A stretch of 64,000 nt of DNA from Flavobacterium sp. SM15 (lineage in GTDB: Bacteria > Bacteroidota > Bacteroidia > Flavobacteriales > Flavobacteriaceae), in the NCBI RefSeq assembly GCF_022012335.1, contig NZ_JAKLTO010000004.1, positions 186,001-250,000 on the forward strand. Direction: 5' to 3'. The position numbers and the translations under genes were made by a program. Positions 28,888 through 33,991 of this stretch are shown here, one piece after another (position 1 is the first letter of the stretch; every line of letters starts with the position of its first letter). The notes under the pieces were generated by a model. It worked only from the letters and a program-made list of their open reading frames with translations. It did no database searches and had not been told where the DNA came from.

Positions 28888-29499
28888 TTATAACAAATCG
28901 ATTTCTCTTTGAATATTTGCTATGGCTTGCTGTTCGTATAAATTTTTGAAGGTTTCGGTTTGATAGATGTTCTTGTTTTCCAGAAAGTGCTGTAATGCTT
29001 TTTTCCTGCCCGGATTGTACATAAAATCTGGATAGATGCTGTATTCTTTTCGTATCTGTTTGTAATAAATCATATAATCTTCCCATTCTTTAGAAAGAAT
29101 TTTCAAATCGAAATCAATCAGCCATTTTTCATCTTCGTTATCATGACACAAATGGTCTTTGGTCACCATAATCAGCTTGTAAATCCGGTCTTTGTTTACT
29201 GTCGAGTGCTCAGGAAGGAGGGAAACTGCCAATTCAGCACTTTTGGCTTCATTGTCTTTTCGGGAACTGTTGTATACATAATCATGGTAGAAAATCGCAT
29301 ACAAAACTTCATCGGGACATTGAAGCTGATTACGATATTCTTCAAAACAGATAATCATTTCCTTCAAATGTGTCAGGTTGTGATACTGTCTGGATTTATG
29401 GGAATAGGCTTTTTCAAGTTCAGTCCATCGTACAATTGCATTTCCTTCTGAAAAGCCATTATTTACAAGTAGTTCCGTGAAAATTTGTTGCAGGTTCAT
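28888..29499 (-). CDS. HD-superfamily phosphohydrolase-like protein
   Basis: The 203-residue protein has metal-binding motifs of the predicted HD phosphohydrolase group: YHNLTH (H40, H44) and FYHDYVY (H72, D73), with a later LKILSKEW helix. Members cleave phosphate esters, often of nucleotides. Its promoter, with a TATTTTTG -7 box on the minus strand (29521-29514), faces the rsr promoter. It is probably co-transcribed with the WYL gene, whose start is 42 bp further on. The substrate is unknown. Confidence 0.83.
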   Translation of the reverse strand: MNLQQIFTELLVNNGFSEGNAIVRWTELEKAYSHKSRQYHNLTHLKEMIICFEEYRNQLQCPDEVLYAIFYHDYVYNSSRKDNEAKSAELAVSLLPEHSTVNKDRIYKLIMVTKDHLCHDNEDEKWLIDFDLKILSKEWEDYMIYYKQIRKEYSIYPDFMYNPGRKKALQHFLENKNIYQTETFKNLYEQQAIANIQREIDLL

Positions 29500-29513
29500 T
29501 GTGGTAATTTTAC

Positions 29514-29521
29514 CAAAAATA
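29514..29521 (-). promoter_or_regulatory. -7 box for the HD-WYL unit
   Basis: On the minus strand this reads TATTTTTG, an exact TAnnTTTG match to the Bacteroidota -7 element, 15 nt upstream of the HD start codon. The shared palindrome lies 15 bp further upstream. Confidence 0.55.
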
Positions 29522-29536
29522 GCATTCTTTTTTTAC

Positions 29537-29573
29537 TGCGCAAAATAATTGCGTAGTGCTCCATGCATCTTTG
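29537..29573 (+). promoter_or_regulatory. rsr promoter with palindromic operator (copy 1)
   Basis: TGCGCAAAATAATTGCGTA at 29537-29555 contains the 15-bp core CGCAAAATAATTGCG (arms CGCAA and TTGCG, centre AATAA). Ten bases later is a -7 box CATCTTTG (29566-29573). The same core with the same -7 spacing, to within one base, occurs before the Y RNA array and before rtcB. Confidence 0.8.
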
Positions 29574-29616
29574 TACTGTCAATAAGGAACAAATGTTTAA
29601 TTAAAAAGTATCCAAG

Positions 29617-31134
29617 ATGAAATTCAATTATTTTAACAAAGTGAAAAATGTAGTAACAAACTATGAAGGTGCAAAGGCATACCGTATGTCTCCGGAAATG
29701 GAACTGTATTCAGCTGTGGTAACTTCTGGATTAAACGATGTTACTTATGAAAAAGATGCAACGCGTTTAAAGAGAATCAAAGAATTGATTTTGCAATGCA
29801 ACCCTGAATTTACAGCCAAGCTTGCCGTTTATGCTCGAAACGAAATGTATATGCGTTCCGTTCCAATGGTTTTGACGGTAGAATTAGCGAAGAATAATTC
29901 GGGAAATGCTTTGGTAAACCAAACCGTTCAGAAAGTGATTCAGCGTGCAGATGAAATTACTGAGTTATTGGCTTATTATCAGATGGCTAACAACCGTACT
30001 GAAACTAAAAAATTAAACCGTTTGTCAAAACAGATTCAAAAAGGTTTGGCGGAATCGTTCAACCGATTTGATGAATACCAGTTTGCAAAATACAACCGAC
30101 AGGGAGAAGTAAAATTGCGAGATGCTTTGTTTTTGGTACACCCAAAAGCAAAAGATGAAGCACAACAACAGCTTTTCAACAAAATAGCTGAGAACAATTT
30201 GGCAACTCCTTATACTTGGGAAACTGAATTGTCTGAATTAGGTAAATCAGCTTTTAAAAATGAAGCCGCTAAGAAAGAAGCCTTTAAACAAAAATGGGAG
30301 GAACTTATCGATAGCAACAAAATGGGATATATGGCGACGATGCGTAACCTTCGTAACCTTATCGAGGCAGAGGTTTCCTTTGCTCATATGGAGAAAGTTT
30401 GCCAGTATTTGAGCAATGCCAATGCGGTTGCCAATTCCAAACAATTACCATTCCGTTTTTTAGCGGCGTACCGAGAGATTCGTGTGTTGAAATCCCGTTA
30501 TGCAACAATGGTATTGGATGCTTTGGAAGATGCGGTTATGTATAGTGCACAGAATATCAAAGGTTTTGACGGTAAGACTTCGGTGGTTATTGCCTGCGAC
30601 GTTTCGGGTTCGATGCAACAGCCGATTTCTAAAAAAAGTAAAATACAATTGTACGACATCGGTTTGATGTTGGGTATGCTGATGCAATCGCGTTGTAAAA
30701 ACGTGGTAAGCGGTATGTTTGGTGACAAATGGAAAATCATCAACATGTCCAAGCGAAATGTTCTGGCTAATGTTCAGGAGTTTTACCGACGTGAAGGTGA
30801 AGTAGGGTATTCCACCAACGGTTATTTGGTTCTTGAAGACCTTATCAAACGAAAAGAAATCGTTGATAAAGTAATGCTGTTTACCGATGTTCAGATGTGG
30901 AACAACCAAGGTACTTTTCATTCTTTTGAAAACTCATGGAAACGTTACAAAGCCATTGCGCCAAACGCTAAATTGTATTTGTTCGATTTGGCAGGTTACG
31001 GTCAGGTGCCGTTGGATATCAAGCAGAATGATGTGTATCTGATTGCAGGTTGGTCCGACAAAATATTCGATGTTTTGCAGGCTATGGAAGATAAAAATTC
31101 CGCTTTGCAGTACATTAATGCGATAACGTTGTAG
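29617..31134 (+). CDS. rsr: Ro60 orthologue (TROVE domain RNA-binding protein, Rsr)
   Basis: The 505-residue protein is a bacterial Ro60: an N-terminal HEAT-like TROVE ring (~15-310, with YEGAKAYRMSPEMELY and ARNEMYMRSVPMVLTVEL) and a C-terminal von Willebrand A domain whose MIDAS motif DVSGS is intact at residues 328-332. Ro rings bind Y RNAs on their outer face and hold single-stranded 3' ends of misfolded RNAs in the central hole; in some bacteria Ro feeds RNA to PNPase. Four Y RNA-like genes and an rtcB remnant follow on the same strand, which strongly supports this call. Confidence 0.95.
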   Translation: MKFNYFNKVKNVVTNYEGAKAYRMSPEMELYSAVVTSGLNDVTYEKDATRLKRIKELILQCNPEFTAKLAVYARNEMYMRSVPMVLTVELAKNNSGNALVNQTVQKVIQRADEITELLAYYQMANNRTETKKLNRLSKQIQKGLAESFNRFDEYQFAKYNRQGEVKLRDALFLVHPKAKDEAQQQLFNKIAENNLATPYTWETELSELGKSAFKNEAAKKEAFKQKWEELIDSNKMGYMATMRNLRNLIEAEVSFAHMEKVCQYLSNANAVANSKQLPFRFLAAYREIRVLKSRYATMVLDALEDAVMYSAQNIKGFDGKTSVVIACDVSGSMQQPISKKSKIQLYDIGLMLGMLMQSRCKNVVSGMFGDKWKIINMSKRNVLANVQEFYRREGEVGYSTNGYLVLEDLIKRKEIVDKVMLFTDVQMWNNQGTFHSFENSWKRYKAIAPNAKLYLFDLAGYGQVPLDIKQNDVYLIAGWSDKIFDVLQAMEDKNSALQYINAITL

Positions 31135-31137
31135 TAT

Positions 31138-31172
31138 AAGTGTCGCGAACGCGTTTATTCGCGACACTTTTT
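31138..31172 (+). terminator. Terminator after rsr
   Basis: A 12-bp stem AAGTGTCGCGAA/TTCGCGACACTT followed by a T-run begins three bases after the rsr stop. It separates rsr from the Y RNA array, which has its own promoter. Confidence 0.8.
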
Positions 31173-31176
31173 AAAG

Positions 31177-31212
31177 TACGCAAAATAATTGCGCAGAGGA
31201 GAAATACCTTTG
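31177..31212 (+). promoter_or_regulatory. Y RNA array promoter with palindromic operator (copy 2)
   Basis: TACGCAAAATAATTGCGCA (31177-31195) is followed nine bases later by TACCTTTG (31205-31212), a perfect TAnnTTTG -7 box. Transcription should start near 31217-31220, just upstream of the first Y RNA-like stem. Confidence 0.82.
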
Positions 31213-31239
31213 CTTCATAATAATCAAATACTATTACAT

Positions 31240-31387
31240 AAACAAGTGCCGTAGGTAAGTGTTACTTCGATTAGGCGACGGGGTCGCGGGTTCAAGTCCC
31301 GTCTCTTCCACTAAATTTAAAATAAAATGGGAGAGTAGCTCAGTTGGTTAGAGCACGTAAATACATTTATCGTTTGTTGCCTTGTTT
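31240..31387 (+). ncRNA. Y RNA 1 with circularly permuted tRNA-like module
   Basis: Hand pairing gives a lower stem AAACAAG (31240-31246)/CTTGTTT (31381-31387), an internal loop TGCCGTA against GTTTGTTGC, and a 9-bp upper stem GGTAAGTGT (31254-31262)/ACATTTATC (31363-31371), followed by TTACTTCG. This is the form of a Ro-binding Y RNA stem. The insert holds a T arm GCGGG-TTCAAGT-CCCGT (31286-31302), a 3' acceptor strand CTCTTCC (31303-31309) plus A, an A/T-rich loop, a 5' acceptor strand GGGAGAG (31329-31335), then a D arm GCTC-AGTTGGTTA-GAGC (31338-31354). The seven acceptor bases pair fully (one G-U). There is no anticodon arm; the Ro stem sits in its place. Confidence 0.85.
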
Positions 31388-31426
31388 TAAAATGGTAGTA
31401 AGTCTTTGAAACAATTGAAAACAATA

Positions 31427-31563
31427 CTAAAGAATGCCGTAGTAAAGTGTTACTTCGTCAGCAATTTGGGGAGGAATAGCGAAGTTGTAAAACCAGCAAG
31501 GCTATCCGGTTCGACTCCGGCTTCGACATGCCCCGTTTCACTTTACGCTTTTTGCTTCTTTAG
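31427..31563 (+). ncRNA. Y RNA 2 with tRNA-like insert
   Basis: Lower stem CTAAAGAA (31427-31434)/TTCTTTAG (31556-31563) is perfect, as is the upper stem GTAAAGTG (31442-31449)/CACTTTAC (31539-31546). The internal loop is TGCCGTA against GCTTTTTGC, and TTACTTCG follows the upper strand. The insert is closed by GGGG (31468-31471)/CCCC (31531-31534) and contains a D-arm-like hairpin ATAGC/GCTAT (31476-31505) directly next to a T arm CCGG-TTCGACT-CCGG (31506-31520). Here the order is D then T, not permuted as in Y RNA 1. Confidence 0.8.
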
Positions 31564-31569
31564 GTTTTT

Positions 31570-31658
31570 ATAAGATGCCGTTTATAAGTGTTACTTCGTC
31601 CGGTTGATTTTACATAGGTTCGAATCCTATAGAAACATTTATAAGTTATTGCTCTTAT
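31570..31658 (+). ncRNA. Y RNA 3 with single T-arm module
   Basis: Lower stem ATAAGA (31570-31575)/TCTTAT (31653-31658), loop TGCCGT against GTTATTGC, upper stem TTATAAGTG (31582-31590)/CATTTATAA (31636-31644), then TTACTTCGTC. The insert is short and holds one perfect T arm, ATAGG-TTCGAAT-CCTAT (31614-31630). No D arm or acceptor stem is visible. Confidence 0.8.
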
Positions 31659-31664
31659 GTTTAG

Positions 31665-31736
31665 AAAGAGTGTCGTGCTGTATAGTTACTTCGTCTTCCA
31701 AATGAACTTTACACTATGCAGGTTTGTTACCTCTTT
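31665..31736 (+). ncRNA. Y RNA 4, minimal stem-loop
   Basis: Lower stem AAAGAG (31665-31670)/CTCTTT (31731-31736), loop TGTCGTG against GTTTGTTAC, upper stem CTGTATAG (31678-31685)/CTATGCAG (31714-31721, one G-U), then TTACTTCGTC. The end loop is only about 28 nt with no T arm. The lower stem runs into TTTTTT, so it can also act as the terminator of the array. Confidence 0.72.
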
Positions 31737-31751
31737 TTTAAAATAACACAG

Positions 31752-31787
31752 TACGCAAAATAATTGCGCAGGTTGTTTTCAACTTTG
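31752..31787 (+). promoter_or_regulatory. rtcB promoter with palindromic operator (copy 3)
   Basis: TACGCAAAATAATTGCGCA (31752-31770) matches copy 2 exactly over 19 bases. CAACTTTG (31780-31787) follows after nine bases as the -7 box. It drives a ~130-nt leader and the shortened rtcB. Confidence 0.8.
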
Positions 31788-31804
31788 TACCATCAAAAAG
31801 AAAT

Positions 31805-31835
31805 AACCCGATAACACGGTGGAGGTTATCGGGTT
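31805..31835 (+). other. Hairpin in rtcB leader
   Basis: An 11-bp perfect stem AACCCGATAAC (31805-31815)/GTTATCGGGTT (31825-31835) closes a 9-nt loop near the expected 5' end of the rtcB transcript. It is not followed by a T-run, so it is not a simple terminator. A second 9-bp stem, AACCTGACA/TGTCAGGTT, lies at 31880-31912, just before the start codon. Confidence 0.55.
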
Positions 31836-31928
31836 TACCAAAGCAGATTACACATTAGAAAAAATATAATTAATAACCCAACCTGACATTATAAATTGAG
31901 TAGTGTCAGGTTCGCAAAAAGAAAAATT

Positions 31929-32432
31929 ATGAATGCACCAATTAACGGAAACGATTTATTAGCCATTGGTTACGAGTCCAGCGAAGCCTTAGGAGCAACC
32001 GTTTTGGCAAAAGTGGAAAACCACCACAATTTCGCATGGAAAGAAGTCTGGAACGGAGAAGAAGTAATCGTCCACAGAAAAGGTGCAACTCCAGCCGGTA
32101 AAGGCGTAATGGGAATCATTCCCGGAAGCATGACCGCACCCGGTTTTTTAGTGAGAGGAAAAGGCGAGGAAGAAGCCATAAACTCTGCCTCCCACGGCGC
32201 CGGACGTCAAATGAGCCGAACACAAGCTATCAAAAACATCACCAAAAACGAGATGCAAACCATTTTGAAAGATCACGGGGTAACCTTAATCGGTGCAGGT
32301 TTAGACGAAGCACCAATGGCGTACAAAGACATCAATTTAGTGATGGAATCCCAAAAGGAACTTGTGGATGTCGTGGCGAAGTTTACGCCTAAGATGGTGA
32401 GGATGGCGGATGATGGGAGTAGAGAGGATTAG
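31929..32432 (+). pseudogene. rtcB: RtcB RNA ligase, in-frame internal deletion
   Basis: The 167-residue product begins INGNDLLAIGYESS, like an RtcB N-terminus, and then jumps at ALGATVLAKVE to the C-terminal third: NHHNFAWKE (one metal His), HRKGATPAGKG, GIIPGSM and NSASHGAGR, whose His is the guanylylation residue. RtcB proteins are normally over 400 residues, so roughly 250-300 residues with the other metal ligands (the Cys and two His) are missing. The frame, promoter and start (ATG at 31929) are intact. Ligation should be lost; a residual role is possible but unproven. Confidence 0.8.
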
Positions 32433-32433
32433 C

Positions 32434-32458
32434 GGTGGCTGAGCGGAGCCGAAGTCAC
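32434..32458 (+). repeat. GTGGCT hairpin repeat, copy 1
   Basis: GGTGGCTGAGCGGAGCC and the following GAAGTCAC form a small hairpin (GTGGCT with AGTCAC). A second copy lies at 32773-32797, and the shared front part GGTGGCTGAG is also at 32748-32757. The two full copies bracket the palindromic block between them. Confidence 0.65.
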
Positions 32459-32470
32459 ATATTTCCCTTT

Positions 32471-32494
32471 GTACTTTGTCTTGATACAAAGTAC
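32471..32494. repeat. GTACTTTGT inverted repeat
   Basis: GTACTTTGT and ACAAAGTAC flank CTTGAT, a perfect 9-bp stem. From memory, similar short palindromes are scattered in flavobacterial intergenic DNA. Confidence 0.6.
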
Positions 32495-32508
32495 CAAAAA
32501 TCAAGACT

Positions 32509-32635
32509 GGAACGCTCCACCTAAAAAATTAGAACACTTCCTAAATTATCCGAACTCTCCCGATGAAAAATCGGGATCAAACAGCGGATAATTCTTAACG
32601 GAAGTGTTCTAATTTTTCTTAACGGTTACGCGTTC
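32509..32635. repeat. Nested ~127-bp palindromic element (REP/MITE-like)
   Basis: Outer arms GAACGC/GCGTTC, middle arms AAAATTAGAACACTTCC (to 32541)/GGAAGTGTTCTAATTTT (from 32600), inner arms ATTATCCG/CGGATAAT and a central CCCGAT/ATCGGG hairpin nest inside each other. No ORF runs through it. It looks like a non-coding mobile palindrome inserted downstream of rtcB. Confidence 0.7.
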
Positions 32636-32735
32636 TGAGGTCGGGGGGGTGCTTTGATTAACGTTTGGATTTTTAAGTTCGTTTAGTTGATCCGTTCGTT
32701 AACTGAGGATCTCTTTCCCTCCAATGACCGAGACT

Positions 32736-32797
32736 CTTGTTTTCCTCGGTGGCTGAGATTCTCGTTTTCCTCGGTGGCTGAGCGGAGCCAAAGCCAC
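32736..32797 (+). repeat. Tandem CGTTTTCCTCGGTGGCTGAG-type repeats and hairpin copy 2
   Basis: TTTTCCTCGGTGGCTGAG occurs twice (from 32740 and from 32765), 25 bases apart; the second copy continues into the full GTGGCT...GCCAC hairpin also seen at 32434. The 520-bp gap between rtcB and the DUF3825 gene holds only such repeats and no credible gene. Confidence 0.6.
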
Positions 32798-32952
32798 ACC
32801 ACTCATAAACTTTCAAAAATCACTAGAGTTGGTGATTGTGTAAGTAAATTTTTATTTATAGGTTTGCCGTATTGGTAATCTTGCTGTTTGAAATTACATT
32901 TGTGTAACATATTTACAAGTTATAAGACATAAAAAACTAAATCCAAGAAAAC

Positions 32953-33795
32953 ATGAAATACAAATCACTGAATAAAAGATTTAAAGATCAAAATCAAAGA
33001 GAAGTTTTTGCTCATTTTCCATACAATGGACAAGCAGGGGAAACATGGGAAACACCATTTGAAAGATTAACACATATTACAAAAACAGAAGAATGGGGGT
33101 TTAAAAGGCAAGAGTTTATCAGTCAATACGAAAGTCAATCATTTCCCATTTTGACGAACTTTTTGAATTATACATTTTTACGTCTTCAGGATGAAAAAAA
33201 AATAATGTATTCAAAGGAAAAAGATAAAGCTTGTTTTAATACAGGATTGCAAACTCCACGAGGCAAAGATATATTTGCAACATTCTTTAGAAATAAACAA
33301 GCTGAAGAAAGAAATCAACCAGATTGGACACTTTATGCATTTTGCGATTCTTACTCTGAAAAGTTAGAGCCTTTTCATCCTTTACCAGATTTAGCAAAAT
33401 ACATAAATGATGTAAATGATCTCGTATTCAACACTGAATATACTATTGAACCTAATTTAGACCACTTTCTAAAACATAATGAAGATAGACTTCCAGAAGT
33501 ATTACAAGGAAATTTGAGAATGGCTGAAAATGTAATAAACGGTTCAATACAATCACTAAAAGGGTTAATACAACGAAATTATAAAATCGCTATACCCCAT
33601 TGGTATGATAATAAAATTCAATTGTTGTTACCGTTGGTTTTAACTAACGATGAAGGAATTGCTGATCTAGCATTGGTCGTTGACAGAGACGATATTAGGA
33701 AAATATATAGAGGTAAAACAATTTTGTCTATGGACATGGCTTATATTGATGCAAGATTAATCACTAAACCAGCTGATGAATGGTTGAATCCTTAA
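32953..33795 (+). CDS. DUF3825 domain protein
   Basis: The 280-residue protein is made almost wholly of a DUF3825 domain: FLNYTFLRLQDEKKI, CFNTGLQTPRGKDIFATFF, and near the end LVVDRDDIRKIYRGKTIL and MAYIDARLI. In other proteins this domain is found beside RNA-binding OST-HTH or cold-shock domains, so an RNA-linked role is plausible. Here it stands alone. The coding region is AT-rich and flanked by repeats, which suggests an acquired gene. No catalytic motif recognised. Confidence 0.75.
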   Translation: MKYKSLNKRFKDQNQREVFAHFPYNGQAGETWETPFERLTHITKTEEWGFKRQEFISQYESQSFPILTNFLNYTFLRLQDEKKIMYSKEKDKACFNTGLQTPRGKDIFATFFRNKQAEERNQPDWTLYAFCDSYSEKLEPFHPLPDLAKYINDVNDLVFNTEYTIEPNLDHFLKHNEDRLPEVLQGNLRMAENVINGSIQSLKGLIQRNYKIAIPHWYDNKIQLLLPLVLTNDEGIADLALVVDRDDIRKIYRGKTILSMDMAYIDARLITKPADEWLNP

Positions 33796-33844
33796 ATGTA
33801 AAACGATGTATAACAGCGTTTTTAAGAAAGGGCTATGCGAATTT

Positions 33845-33890
33845 ATATTTAAAGAGGAGAAAGTGCTTGCACTTTCTCCTCTTTAAATAT
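33845..33890. terminator. Perfect 22-bp inverted repeat between convergent genes
   Basis: Arms ATATTTAAAGAGGAGAAAGT plus GC and their exact complement are separated by only TT. The ends are A/T-rich on both sides, so it can terminate transcription from both the DUF3825 and PIN-like genes. It is much longer than the other terminators here. Confidence 0.65.
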
Positions 33891-33991
33891 CTGCAACTAA
33901 TTTCCTTATCAACTTAAAATTGTTACAACATTAAACTCATTGCTTATCACTACACAAAAAGAATCATTTTTTGTAGGTTGCTTAAATCAAA

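Noticed and set aside
31286..31354. A tRNA gene (tRNA-like T and D arms next to CCA-like end)
   Set aside because: The arms are in reversed order, there is no anticodon arm, and the block lies inside a Ro-binding-type stem. It is better explained as the tRNA-mimic part of a Y RNA.
32687..32878. 63-residue ORF in the repeat block
   Set aside because: It runs through the tandem repeats, begins with a non-ATG codon, has no ribosome-binding context and no recognisable protein pattern.
33796..33845. Integron attC-like site after the DUF3825 gene (ATGTATAACAGCG)
   Set aside because: A TAAC-containing left end is visible but I could not find a matching GTTRRRY right end or an integrase gene; the strong palindrome is explained as a terminator.
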